NCBI GenBank assembly: GCA_030549335.1
Contig: CM060188.1
Coordinates: 8,928,001 to 8,992,000, forward strand
DNA length: 64,000 nt
From: Pontederia crassipes
Taxonomy: Eukaryota; Streptophyta; Magnoliopsida; Commelinales; Pontederiaceae
Reading direction: 5' to 3'
In this document: positions 47,528 to 59,852 of the stretch, piece by piece
Layout: every line of letters starts with the position of its first letter
How positions within the stretch are numbered: position 1 is the stretch's first letter
Translations under genes and position numbers: made by a program
Notes under the pieces: model-generated
Told to the model about the DNA's origin: nothing
Seen by the model: only the letters and a program-made list of their open reading frames with translations
The model's database searches: none

Positions 47528-50500
47528 ATGGGCAAGCGGCTCCCTTCGCCGGCGAGTTTAGACTACTACGGCCGGTTTGTCGCAGAGAGGATCCAGAGAG
47601 CGAAGGCCACCAAGAAGACTGCCGCAACAGCAGTCAAACCGCTGGCGTCGAACAAGGAGGTGGCATCGGCTTCCAACTCCGGCACCGCCGGCCTCGCTCG
47701 GGCAATGGATGGAGGGGAGCGGCTTGATGAACGCCTGCCCCTGAAGGAGGTCGTGGAGGACTGCGTCAAACGGTGGTTCCAGGACGCGCTCAAGGAGGCC
47801 AGGTCGGGGGACGCCGCGATGCAGGTGCTCGTTGGCCAAATGTACCATAACGGCTATGGGGTCACCAAGAACGATCAAAAGGTTCGATTTTTCTGGGAAT
47901 CTGCGAGTTATTTGATGATTTCAACGTTTACGTCGATTATTAATTTACTTTCCAGGGCTTTTTGGAAGCGTGGTGTTGGTTACTTAAGACCTAGTTCCTA
48001 GTGCCCTGACAAAGGTCCATTTTTTTTTAAGAACAAGGGTAGTAAGTGTTGTGTCACAGGATATGTTCGATGCATCATTACAGACTTTAACTATTTTTTA
48101 AGAAGCGCTATTTGAGTTGATGGCATCAGAAAGAAGATAATGTTTCCTTCTTTTATTGGTGGCTTAGAGATTTACTTGATTGTGAATTTATAACTTCTAC
48201 CATCTATTGACAGAGTAAAGTTAACATATTGAATATGGAGCTTATGTTTTGTGTTTTCTGTTGGGTTTAAGGTAATATCTGTTCAAAGAACATTATAATT
48301 CTATGTTTAGGTTTTCTTTGCTTAGGAATTCTTAGATTTTTGGTCTTAAGAGAACGAGAAGTAAGTTGGAATTGTAGTTTAGGGTTTAAAGATATTTTAT
48401 GAACTGTCAGCTTTTGGTAGTCCGTAACTGATCTGGTTGCTACTTGAAAACGTGCTCAAGGGTCCAAGGCAAGGATCATAATCTAGAAATTGTAGAATTA
48501 GCAATAGCTCAGTGATGAAGTCAGGATTCAACATTAGGATGACGTATGTATACAGAACCGAAAGCTTTTTAGAAATAATTTATGATAACAAATGTCATTA
48601 GCGAAAGATTAATTTCAATCTATTAGCATATTCAATTGCTCGGTCAAATAGAAATATGAAGATATCTCGAGATAAAGAACAAGTAATAAAAAATCTATAA
48701 CGAAATATCAAAGCCAGGAAATAATAAACACATTATATTGAATTAAACTATATGTTTTCTTGGGTTCACTTCTATTTGATTTCTACATGCTATGTTAGTA
48801 GGCCCATTATTAGTGAGAACACTTGTGGTTAAGTGATGGATCTAACCATGCAACAATTCAAATGTTTTCTGCCAACAACTCATAAACATGCATGAGGGAC
48901 CGGAGGAGATATACAAATATCGAAGAGAGAAGAGAATAAATAGGATATTCTAAATAAGAATTTAAGATTAGTAAAATAAATAGTGTACATCCAGTCCACA
49001 TTTTTGTTAATTATTACTTAAATATGACTAGTTAGCCCAATGATATCCATTATCTAATTATTTCTAGTTCTGTAATGTAATCAATTAACTATCATGATCA
49101 CTCCAATTTAATTTTCAAACTTTATTTTGATTAATCCTAGCAAAATAGCTTTGAGTATATAACTAACTGACTTGCCTCACTTTACTTTCCACTGGCTCTA
49201 AGTAATGGACATCTATTCGAACCTAGAAAAAAAATAATGGATACTTGAGAAATAATTTTGTTGAATTATGCTTATAAAAGTTCGAGGACATCATTTGAAA
49301 AATTGTAATAGTAGTATTATATACTTCATGGGGATATATACTTTTAAACGTAAAAGTGTGAGAAGTTGGGCTAATTATTATTAGTATTATTCGTTTCAAA
49401 AAATTATTATTAGTATTATGTAACTTTATTTTTAGAAGAGTATTATGTAACTTTTCCTTTGTAATACGCAAAAGTCTGAAAAGTTCGGGGTTGGGGAATG
49501 GGCATGGTCTCCCCTGGGGAATACCTAGGTCCGTGACTGCAAGAGCTTGTGCTCAAAACAGGAAGCTTCTAATGGAAGAGTGTTTGAATCATAGAACTTC
49601 GAAGATATGCCCTTATGATAAGATTCTCTGTATTATGTTATTTTCCTCTGCCTACATGGTAAAGTGAAATAAATATTTATTTCGAGTTCTATGTGAGTGA
49701 GCAAATGGATGTGCCTTCTTGCATATTTCACTTTTTGCTATTAAGAAGTACCAATAAAATTTGAGGATGAAAAATTGCTCTCATTCGAAGCAAAGTTTTG
49801 TACACTTAAATTCCTTTCCAAAAACTTCAATATACAACAACAACAAAGCCTTATCCCACTAGGTGGGGTCGGCTACATGGATCATACGACGCCATATTCG
49901 TTGATCCATGTTCATGAGATTCGACAGAGTTTTACGCTGGCTGTCGGGGCCTAACACAACCCTCCTCCTTTATCCGGGCTTGGGACCGGCTATAAAACAT
50001 AGGCGGAGTTTAAACAACAACAACAACAACAACAAAGCCTTATCCCACTAGGTGGGGTCGGCTACATGGATCATACGACGCCATTCGTTGATCCATGTTC
50101 ATGAGATTCGACAGAGTTTTACGCTGGCTGTCGGGGCCTAACACAACCCTCCTCCTTTATCCGGACTTAGGACCGGCTATAAAACATAGGCGGAGTTTAG
50201 TTTCTTTTTAACAAATGATCAAATTAGAGGCTGATTTGCCTTGTTACAAAGAATACATGCGAGTCAAAATGGTGTAATGTGGAAGTGTCTTCCAAATGAG
50301 AACAAAAATTTACAATCACAATGGAGGGTAGAAGTACGATGACAAGGAAAATCCAAGAAATAGAAGACCGCCAACTGTTGCCACGGACTTCTGTGAGATC
50401 TTTGAAGCCAGCATGCTACCTCCAACAACCGCAAGCGAGGTGCATATAGTGTGGCCAATCGTTGCTCCGACGGCAACTCCGACTGCGTTCTTGTGGGTTG

Positions 50501-52397
50501 CCAGTGCGATAGTTGCCAGTGCATATAGGCGGAGTTTAAATGGAGAAGAATTAATTTATACATTGTTACTTTTTCAAAACAATTAAGTTTATGCATGCTC
50601 AAAAGGAAATCCATCAGATGCCCATGTTATCATTTATTGCTTATGAATCCTTATTTAATTAAGAGGAATTTGAATAAGATGGACGAAATATTGATGCTTG
50701 GATCAAGAAAGATCAGATCAGAAATGGAGATGAAAACCAACTTTTTGTTGTCCATGGACCTAAGGCTCTAGAATATTAAAAAGTAAGGGTTCTAGGATTT
50801 TAATTATTTGAATACACAGAAAGCTATGTGAAATGATATAAAGGAGAAGGCTTATCTAAAAGATGGTAAATGTCCAATACAAGTACCTTGGTAAATGATC
50901 TCTGAAATGCAACCAAGCAGGATAATTTGGAATTAATGTATAAAACCATAGTGATAGAATATTACATTGGAAGCAGTTATCAAACTTTCTTACATATCAC
51001 GGGGGACAGTTAGGCGCACAAATTGCAATCACAGTTCTTGTGTAAAGCATGTAATTCACTAGTTACAAAATACCAAACATCATCAGGTTTCCTATATAAG
51101 AATAATGGCAAGAGCCTGAAAAGCAAAAGAACCACAGTTCACAGCCTCTAGTCACAAAGCAAAGTCTCTTGATACATATGCAGTGTCATGCATCACAATA
51201 CAGCTCAAATCTGTTATATTGAAGTGAAAATAAGAAGCAGAAATTTAACAAAAAGATGCGTACTCTAATAATTTTATTGCCATGGACACAAAAAGAAAGA
51301 GATGTAAAAGCCACAATTATGCATCTAAATATATAGGAAAGATGGAATAGAAAATTGCAATTTAGGTTGCAGAGGAATGAAACATTTTCCTCTACTCAAA
51401 TGCAGAATCTAAATAGGAATGTGTAATATGTATTCAAATGTCATGATATATTAAATGTTCATCGATATTCTATTTTCTTAACAGGACAACTATGAATGAA
51501 ATCAAAATTGCTATATGATATCCATGAACTACTTTGCACAAGTAAACAGACTTCAACATTGTACTATAGGAGGTGTTTCACACAGATCAAAGCCATATTT
51601 CCATCAAACATACCTGAAATGCCGTCTTTTTTCTACCATGTCATCATTGCATAAAGTCCTTTCTCTGTTTCAGAAACTATACAGGATACAACTGCTCATC
51701 AACAAATATGTTTATTTCTGTAACAAGGAACACATTTGATGCAATTGCTTGGGTATTTCCAAACCAGTGACATTTGAGTAATGTTTATCATATATTCTAA
51801 CTATAATCATGAATGGATAAACTATCAGCAATATGCTTTTTTTCTCAGTTAAAGCTATATGCTTAAAATCAGTAATCAGACCACAACCAAGTCTTTGCTA
51901 ACATCATAAAGGTGGCAGTACATGGTTCAAACTTTCCAAAAACTTCAATATGCTCCAAGATAATTAAACAGCTCGATCAATTGTACCAATGTCACCTAGA
52001 TGTGTACACCTATTTATCTTTCAAAATACAATTATGGTACTTGTCACTTATATATTATATTTCGTTTCAGTTTTCTCTTCAAATTTTATGTTCTTTAATC
52101 GTAAATTTGAAGAACTAAAAATGATTTCCTTCTCAGGCAAATGCATGGATAACAAAAGCATCCAAGTATAGATCATCAGTTTGGAAGGTCAGCGGCAAAC
52201 GTCCAGGTTAGGACCTTGCATCAAATTTCCTCATGTTTCTCTACAAAGTGGATGAAAATGTATCATCCTTCACTTTTGATTTTAGTGAATGTACTAACTT
52301 TTCTAAATCTTATTTTCCATGAATTCACATGTATTGTTTAGGTTATAATGCTAGTGACTCAGATTCTGATGAAAAGAAGGATAACTTGAAGTCATGA
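47528..52397 (+). CDS. Small Sel1-repeat (TPR-like) protein, three exons
   Basis: Exons 47528-47881, 52137-52206 and 52342-52397 join in phase (AAAAG|GTTCG; CTCAG|GCAAAT; CCAG|GTTAGG; TTTAG|GTTATA) to give 159 residues. The proof of the first junction is the protein: MQVLVGQMYHNGYGVTKNDQ ends exon 1 and KANAWITKAS opens exon 2, together one complete Sel1 repeat (A-x-x-L-G-x-M-Y-x-x-G-x-G-V...A-x-x-W-x-x-K-A). The N-terminus has MGKRLPSPASLDYYGRFVAE and a Lys/Ala-rich segment; the C-terminus is acidic (YNASDSDSDEKKDN). Sel1 repeats are alpha-helical protein-binding repeats. A single-repeat plant protein of this kind has no established function known to me. The start is the ATG at 47528 in context TTGTATGGGC. 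The 4.26-kb first intron contains two SINEs and a GDT1-like fragment. A strong donor (CAG|GTGAGT at 52433) lies 35 nt after the stop, suggesting a 3'-UTR intron. Confidence 0.78.
49834..50205 (-). mobile_element. Two head-to-tail Au-type SINEs
   Basis: Two nearly identical copies lie in the same minus orientation, 49834-50012 and 50013-50200 approximately. On the minus strand each starts AAACTCCGCCTATGTTTTAT, passes GTAAAACTCTGTCGAATC and CGTCGTATGATCCATGTAG, then CCCCACCTAGTGGGATAAGG, and ends in (TTG)n. They differ by a 2-bp insertion (GCCATATTCG against GCCATTCG) and a few substitutions. The (TTG)n of one copy directly joins the start of the next. The core matches the Au SINE family. Confidence 0.85.
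50316..50522 (-). pseudogene. GDT1-like (UPF0016/TMEM165) C-terminal fragment in the Sel1-gene intron
   Basis: On the minus strand 68 uninterrupted codons and a TGA read ALATIALATHKNAVGVAVGA, TIGHTICTSLAVVGGSMLAS, then KISQKSVATVGGLLFLGFSL and SSYFYPPL. This is the last transmembrane part of GDT1-like proteins, cation/Mn2+/Ca2+-proton exchangers of Golgi and chloroplast membranes; T-I-A-L-A-T-H-K-N and the G-x-T-x-G-H repeat phrase are typical. The catalytic E-x-G-D-(K/R)-(T/S) motif and everything N-terminal are missing. Just upstream (50524-50540) is a 16-bp match to the 5' tip of the Au SINE, and downstream on the same strand are the two SINEs. The codons are intact, so the fragment is young or has been under constraint, but it has no start of its own and is opposite to the host gene. 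The family call rests on recalled motifs. Confidence 0.7.
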
Positions 52398-54420
52398 TCA
52401 GATGCAATGTGAATTATGAGAAACCATATCAGGTGAGTTAAACTGTGAATAATCTATATTCCATTCAAAACGCTTCTCACTCAACTGACAAAGGAGGATG
52501 TTTTCCTCAAAATTTTTTGAGGGTGAATTTCTTCAAAATGGACTTTATTGTGTTGCAACGCGTTGATGGGAAACTTGTAGCTCTAAGCCTCCACAAAGTA
52601 ATATGAAAAGACATTTGTGCTTGTGCTTATGTTCCTGTCAAAAGAAGACATTCAGGACTAGAAAGATTACCAGGAGCCAAATTACACTATGCTGATAGTT
52701 CAGGATAGATAATTGTTATATTTGAATAATCTAAAGGTGAACTAGTACAACTTTTCATGTTTCATGTTGTCTTTAATTATTGGAGTTTGCATGTATTCAT
52801 ATTCTATTGTGTCCTTTTAGAAACTCAAGGTTTGCCTATATGTGTTCATGCAAACAATGCTGTTTGCTGAGGGTTATAGTCCCTGGAGAAATAAAAAGAA
52901 TAGAAGTGTGCATGTTTGATGTGAGACAAGAGGTGACATACCAGCAGATTGTATTGCAAATATGGGTGGTAGACAACATTTTTTTTGGCAAAGATTTCTG
53001 CACCCCAGATATCCTTGAGCTTTTGTATTGCAACATTCCAGATCCTTTTCATAATGCAACATTCGAGACCCTTTTCATAATCCTAAATGATCTTGTAAAG
53101 TCCCAGCAATGAACAGTTCTTGATATGTTCGTCTATCAATAGGTCTGTGTGTATCTCTATGCAAATACAAGATTCTCAACGTTCTGTCATTATAAAGCTG
53201 TAACTTGCTTTATCTAAAACCTGAAATATTCATTTTTTTCTACAAAATATACATAAAATACACAGGAGGACATGGATGTCTTAATTTATTGTGTACACTT
53301 GTTGATTTTCTTTTGAAAGAATAGCCTAAGAGCTTCATGTTGTCTTTTTAATCTGGTTATGTACGTGTGTTCTTGTGCTATTCCATTCATATGTTTATCT
53401 TTTTCCTCTCAAAAATATGTTTATCTTTTCAGGGATTCATGGGCTCAAAAAAAAGCAACTCATCTTGTGTAATTGTGGTTTGCAGTTTTTGCATGCTCAG
53501 TGACTAATTCAAAATTTGGTGGTTGGTGGAATGTTAGTTTTGCTTCTAATGCCTGTTCCATTGTGTGTCGAACTGAGACATTCTCTTTCATCTCTTGATT
53601 TTTTGTTTCAAGTCCGCAGTTAGGGATGAGTTTGTGTTTGTTGCCCGTCTTGGAAAGTCTTTTTTATTTACTTGAAAAAAGTTATGTAATTCTTCTACTT
53701 TGGCGAATGAAAGCTCAATTTTGGCCAGGCTTGTCCTATTTGGTTACTGACATTGAGCTCAGTTGTGTTAGCTGTTGAAGTTTATCAACATTAACATGCT
53801 CTTGATCAAAAGACTAGTTCAAAATTAATGCATTACTTTTTTGTCCGTGCCATTTTCTGTCTTCCATTCTCGATCCCGCTGATATTGTGATGCTCTGATG
53901 GGAGCAAACACGGGGGATGTTTCATTAGTGTGCCAGACATGAGTTAAACAGGATTTCTATAGACATCTGATAAAATTATTCATGCAAGTGCGTCTTGTAT
54001 GATTTTCTAAGATGGTCAACCGAATTGTTATAGTTTATGCTGCAACTTGACCTTACAATAAAACTCGGGCATCTTATGAAATTGGTTGCAGGTGCTATAG
54101 CAAACTAATTGACTCGATAGATCTCATGCAAGATTGTTATGCCAGAGAACAATCTGTTTCTTGCTAAAACCTGAAACAAAAGATCTACCCTTCCGTGATG
54201 TGAATTTTCTTTTTCTGCTTTAGTTCAACCAGAGGAATCGAATGTACAGTGTTGGATGTCTACAAATTTATGTCTTTGTTTATCATTACCATAAATGATA
54301 TGGAAAGGTGGAAAGAGTGAATAATCCATAGAATTCAAGGAGGACAGAGGTCTTTTCGACCCCGACTCATTGGCCTGAATAGTTTAGCAATGATCTGTAT
54401 TTATCTTGTTATACGTCAAC
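52398..54420. other. Downstream region of the Sel1-repeat gene
   Basis: Moderate-GC, T-rich sequence typical of plant introns or 3' flanks. I could not support further coding exons. The donor at 52433 implies that transcription continues into this region. Confidence 0.4.
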
Positions 54421-54433
54421 TTTGCTTTCCCTA

Positions 54434-54533
54434 CAACAACAACAACAACAAAGCCTTATCCCACTAGGTGGGGTCGGCTACATGGATCATACGACGCCAT
54501 TCCGCTCTATTAGTAATCAAACCTTTCGCTCTA
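54434..54533 (-). mobile_element. Short Au-type SINE with a perfect 13-bp TSD
   Basis: TTTGCTTTCCCTA occurs at 54421-54433 and 54534-54546 and brackets a 100-bp insert. On the minus strand the insert ends with the Au SINE 3' half (CGTCGTATGATCCATGTAG through the (TTG)n tail). Its 5' 35 bases (TAGAGCGAAAGGTTTGATTA and onward) do not match the SINE in the intron copies, so the 5' end is replaced. Confidence 0.85.
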
Positions 54534-54739
54534 TTTGCTTTCCCTAACTGCGTCTAAATACAGTTTTTGTGTGGCATTGCTTCGATCTCTTCTCCAAGCA
54601 ACTCAGAACCCATCATTTCTCCCATTATGACGTGCGAAAACTCATCATTTTTTGTTGGCCCAGCGCGTAGCAAGAGGGAGAGGTGCCTACCCCTTTTGGA
54701 CTCCTCGGCCGCCACCATCAAAGCTCCTCCTCTCCCTTG

Positions 54740-57700
54740 TTTTCTCTCCGGCGGGAAACGAACTAACGACGGCGAACTGCACACAAGGACGACGAAGCGA
54801 TCTGACGAATGACCGATGCACACAGGCCCATCCTCGGCGAGTTCGCGAAGGCAGCCGCACTCCCTCACCAATCAGGAACGATCGGAGGCAGTGAAGACGA
54901 CGTTAAAACCGCCGGCGAACGGAAATATTCAAAAAAGGTACCGTAGATGTCGAAATCCCCTAGACGATAAAATGTAGATCGTTCGATGCGTTTTATGATT
55001 CCATATTGATCCTAAAACTATTAGTAATGTTTTTCATATTGACATTGTCGCAATCCGACGGCCGAAAGTTGGCCAGAAATGAGGAAGACGATCGGTGGCC
55101 TTGTCTGCCTCGAAGAATCGGTCGATCGATTTCGCAAGATCGGTCAACCAATCTTCAACATCTCATGTCGACCTTATGGCCAATCGACCGATTCAGTACG
55201 ATTGGGCGCAAGCCGTCTGATAATTGAGTATTTATGCATTAATAGTGGTATAATTATCAACTTATTAAAGTTATATTTCTGATTATTAGACTATATATGT
55301 TGAAGAATTCGGAGTCTACATCATTTCTTTACATGTTTCAGGAACTTCCGAATATCGACGAAAAGGTGCAAAAATACCAAAAAATGAGTACAATACGGCC
55401 AGACCGTATTATCAGCGTGTCAACCGTATTGGACGTCTCTAGGCCATATTTCACTCGCATCAGAAATTACGGTCCGACCGTATTGAAGGAGAACAGACCA
55501 TATCAAGCAAATTCAGACCGTATTACACTCGCAGTGAAAAATACGACCTGTCCGTATTGGAGGTGTGGCGCCCGTATTGAAGCGACTTGAACAGTATCGT
55601 CTTGAGGAAATTACAACCAGATTGTAGCACATTTGACCGGGCCATATCTTATCGACTTCAACCGTATTGGGCTAATTTTGAAGTATTTTGGGCCTGTTTG
55701 TAACCCTAAATTAGGGGGACTATAAAAGGGATTTGTGAAGATAAAAATAGGGTCCAGACTTTATTTTTGGGGAGATCAAAACGGCTGGGACGATCGTTTA
55801 TTTTCTCTCTACATTTCTGTACATTTTCTAGACTTAAACTCATTATCTTTTTATGAACTCTTATGTTTCAATGATGATTTCCTTCTCTATGCGTGGCTAA
55901 ATTTCTTTTCTCGGGTTGATGAAACCTAGGGTTGATCTTTAGGAAATATTTTTATTGGATCTGATGTGTTCTTTGTCTTTCATGTGCTTCATGTAATGCT
56001 TATATTAGATTGGCCACCTAGTTAAGCGACCGAAGATTTTTCTGATTACGAAAGTATTTCATCAAGATTAGTTCAGATGAATGACATGAAATGTATTATT
56101 CTTAGAAATAAGGATAATCATTTTACTTATGAATCTTGGCTTATAATGCAATTAAGATAATTTAAATGACCACGAAAATAGGCATTTATTATTTTAATTA
56201 GAATTGTGTTTGCCTGAAAAGGAGATGCATGACTTTTGAAGATCGAGTGGAACACTAATGATTTTATTATCTCTAAATTCCATATGATCAACACCCTAGG
56301 TGGATTCAAAACCCGAGAACCTTTATTCTCATTTATTTCTCATAATCAATTCTCGTTTTTTCTCATCGTTTACTGCACTCATTTCGGCATTTCACTTTTA
56401 TTTAGTTTTTATTATTATTTCACCCCTTTTTAACCGTTTAGATATCAATTAGAATCATATAATTCTAGTACTTGAACTCTTCCCTGTGGGACGATATTTT
56501 ATATACTATGATATTGACTCCGCATACTTCGGGAGAATTGTCACCGTCGAGGCCATTCGCGTAAGATTGATCGACCGATTCCAAAGGGACGGTCAACTGA
56601 TCCCATAACGTACCGACGCATTTCGATCGGCCGACCGATTCAAGGTGAACGGTCGACCGGCTCGGCACGAGTATATAAGGAGGCCTTGGCCGACTTGTGT
56701 ACTCACCGATCGGAGCAGCGATTAGGTCATCTCTTTTTTTTGGAATAGAGTTCCATGCTTTCCTCCTTTATCTTTGTGTGTTCTATTCTTACATTGTGAT
56801 TTGGCTTGCTGGAAGATGTTCTCTCTCCAGTAGAGTTCTTGGAGGCTGCTGAAATTCGTCGGGTAGGAAGGATTTCAGGCCGCACACCGAGGGTCTTTAG
56901 TTCGCTGGAATTAAGGGTGTCACACACGGGAGCAATATATAAATTACAAAATATAGTGTCAGATGGACATGTAGCTCGAGACAGTGAAACTACGGGTCCG
57001 CAACGACCACTGTTTCTGAGTGCAGACCCTCTCCCACCTGTATTTCGATAAGGGTATGCCTTAGCATACACCTTCCCTATTATGGGCATCCTGGCTACAC
57101 AATGTATAAAGGTACATCTAGCTTCCCACTTAATTAAATCGAGCTCGCATAGGATAACGAACTTTAAGAATTTTATAGTAATGTAAAAGACGTAACATTA
57201 CACAAAACAAAGCAAAGCATGGTAATGTATAACAGAGTAAAGTACAGAGCAAAGTATTGATATGGTAATGAACAAAGCATAAATATGGATAAGTATTGTG
57301 CATAGCCCATAGTGATTTTAGGTATTGAGACCATTGTCAAAGAGCAAGCATTCTATTGATTCTCTTTTATTATTATTGACCTTAATCAGATTATCATTTT
57401 ATCGTCTATGTATCTATGTGTACTGGACGTTTAGCTCACGGATATTTCATGCTCATGTATTGAGATTTTGTAGGTGAGAACCCTGTCTAGGAAGGAGATG
57501 AATAGCGCAGAGCTCAAGAATAGTCGCACATGACTTGCCGAAACCAAAAGCTTTCCGCTCTTTTATTTTTCTATTTGAATTATGAGTTCTTGTATTCCTG
57601 AAATATTGTTATTCTCTCCTTTGATATCGCATATGTGAATATTTGCTCGAACTATTTGAATTATCTGAATTTCCCTTTCTCTTGAATGATTTCATTAAAC

Positions 57701-57890
57701 GTGACATCCTTTGATTTTTCCAATGATATTTCTTTCGCAAAATTCTTTGTTTCATTTGTTTCTCTATTATTTTTATTGCCACGTGATCATGTGTTGATTG
57801 ATCAAAGTCAAGGAAGCATAAGCAGTGTAGCGTCCTCGTGGTCAATCTGACTGTCTACGTGACAGGAGGATTGATTTTGGAAGTGTTACA
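54740..57890 (+). mobile_element. Diverged Ty3/gypsy-type solo LTR, interrupted by another LTR
   Basis: It matches the 42613-44942 LTR over long stretches: GGTACCGTAGATGTCGAAAT with CCTAGACGATAAAATGTAGA near 54940-54980, the GATCGACCGATT motifs near 55120-55200 and 56560-56660, ACCCTCTCCCACCTGTATTT near 57025, and the end GGAAGTGTTACA at 57890. The 5' part is lost or too diverged; similarity starts near 54740, so the true left end and TSD were not found (the right flank is GCGTT). Positions 55218-56543 are a later insertion. Confidence 0.7.
55218..56543. mobile_element. Nested solo LTR, 1.33 kb
   Basis: It begins TGATAATTGAGTATTTATGC and ends GGGAGAATTGTCA, with a perfect 5-bp duplication CCGTC (55213-55217, 56544-56548). 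The outer LTR sequence resumes directly after it. The interior contains repeated GACCGTATT phrases (55390-55590), a TATA-like TATAAAAGGG at about 55722, and a TGTGGGACGATATTTTATAT near the 3' end, which resembles Ty3/gypsy LTR ends. No internal domain is present. Confidence 0.85.
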
Positions 57891-58105
57891 GCGTTTGCAA
57901 AAAAGAACATGACCGAAATGTTTGAATTTTGCTTTTGCATGGTCTGGACATTGATTTGATCATAGGATCATAGGGTAACCTCTCGTCGGCATCTGTTCCT
58001 ATGACAACTCAATAAGCACAGGACATGCATTTTGTTGTCATCTTGAACCGTACATTCTTACTTGAGTGTAGACACCAATGCATGTTTAGGATCACAGCAC
58101 AGGTC

Positions 58106-58600
58106 CAGGAGTGTTCATCGGGTCGACTCGGTGAATTCAACCCGACTCAACTTGGGGTCGGGTTCTTGAGTTCAGGTTGAAAATTTTCAATCCGACCTAA
58201 TGTCTCCGATTTTTTATTTTTAATTTTAAATGGTTTTTTATTAATTTAAGAGTATTATATCATTCTAAATTGAAAATATAAAATAAACTATTTTTTAAAT
58301 GTACAAAATATATAAATATTTAAAACAATATTTTTGTTATTTAAAATTACTTTATTATGTATTACAAAAAAAATAATAAATACTTTTTATATTAAAACAT
58401 TAAAAGAAAATTTAAAAAAATAATGGTGGTCGGATAACTCGATTACCCAATTCGATTCAACCCAATCCAGCTCGACCTGGTCTGGGTCAAGTCATAACAA
58501 AAAAAAAAGTAAACTTGATCCGGCCCAACTCGACCAAACTTGATCGGGTCGGATCGAGTTTATTCACGGGTCGAGTTTGACTTGACCTGTGAACACTTGA
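58106..58600. mobile_element. hAT-like MITE, older copy
   Basis: The left end CAGGAGTGTTCATCGGGTCG and the reverse-complemented right end TCAAGTGTTCACAGGTC are imperfect inverted repeats. The interior AT-rich core (TTTAAAACAATATTTTTGTT and onward) closely matches that of the MITE at 61274-61737, so they are one family. The flanking 8-mers no longer match. Confidence 0.6.
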
Positions 58601-58609
58601 GACGTCAGT

Positions 58610-59852
58610 GGACAAGAATCTCATATTAAACTTCGATCCATTCGGTATTTTAGCGCTAGATTCTCGGAATTTACCTGTAAGAGACAGGAAACTGAATCTT
58701 AGCATGCTCAATCACGCATAAACAAATTCTACTCCATCGAATGGATTTAGTTCATTAACATTTTCGATTTTTGAATTGAATCAAATTTCTTGTAGTCCTT
58801 GACCCGGGCCTGTGCCCTCTGCATCCTTGCTTCATGCACTCCTCAGGGGACATCTGCTGATTCCCTCGAGCCAGCTGTCTATCCTCAACACTGTTACGTT
58901 CATCTCCGTCCGCGGTCACTTCCACCTTGTTAATAATGTCTTGAAATTTACTTCAACTAAAAATTCAGCCGATCTCCAAGACATTTTAAAGTAAAAGACG
59001 TCCTCGTACTACCGGATTTTCGTCAAAATATTAAAATGAATTCTGTTTGTGATCGAGAATTGATTTATTTGCTTATTACAAAAAAATATCTTAATTTTGA
59101 AAAATTAATTTACAGTCTCAATCGGTATATATTTTTTTATTATTTACGAATGGAGTACTTATATAAACTCCTCAAGAATCCGAATAAAAAATAATTTGAT
59201 TTGTAATCATTTTTTATTTTTTCATCTAATAAAACTTTGAGTCGTCTTAAAATTTTAGTGGGTTCATACGGTGTGTAATCTCTCTCGTACTGCAAACCCA
59301 ACACGTCAAGGTTCAAGCAAGCAACTTTTGTTAGCTCACTGCTGGTGCATGTGTGTTGAAGTTTATATTTCAGAATACATCATTTGATTCACCATGTCAG
59401 GTAACCCAGTTACCCACTGTTGTTCACGGTCTTAAAAGTAGACCTACAGTTTGAGCCACTTGAAGAACTCCCGGTCAAACTATAATTATATGTATTGTAT
59501 TTCACTTGACAATTATATTTCTTAAGCTGATTCAAAGACATACTGAACCCAACAATTTAAAATCCTCCTTATAGGGGTTAAGACGTGTTATTTCTACTTC
59601 GTATTTTTTAGGATAAAGTATACTTTGCATGATTCTTTCAATTCCCAAGTGCGATAGTGTGATGGATGGCAGTCAGAGCACGTCGGCGCGCTGTATTGTT
59701 GTCAAATGGTCTACTAGTAACCGATCGTGTTCATTTTGGAAGTACATGACCACTCTTTGGTGATTGGATAATATAAAACATGCATCTGTCCGGTTCTTTG
59801 TCAATCTTCTAGATCGCAGGGGTCGTTGTAATCTGCCTGGTTCTTTCAACAG
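58610..59852. other. Spacer without a supported gene
   Basis: A moderately GC-rich stretch at 58800-58930 has frames on both strands (for example 58812-58994 +), but I recognise no domain and see no clear splice structure. Confidence 0.35.

Larger units (their letters stand above)
49814..51951. repeat. Exact 20-bp direct repeat bracketing a 2.1-kb intron segment
   Basis: CTTTCCAAAAACTTCAATAT occurs at 49814-49833 and at 51932-51951. The first copy abuts the (CAA)n end of the SINE pair, as a target-site duplication of a minus-strand retro-insertion would. If so, the whole 49834-51931 segment entered as one unit, but much of it (50540-51931) is unrecognised, so chance or another origin remains possible. 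Confidence 0.45.

Noticed and set aside
50264..50614. 116-residue minus-strand frame in the Sel1-gene intron
   Set aside because: It is in a different frame from the recognisable GDT1-like peptide and has no similarity of its own.
58812..58994. Small coding exon
   Set aside because: Both strands are open over a short GC-rich stretch, with no recognisable domain or splice partner.
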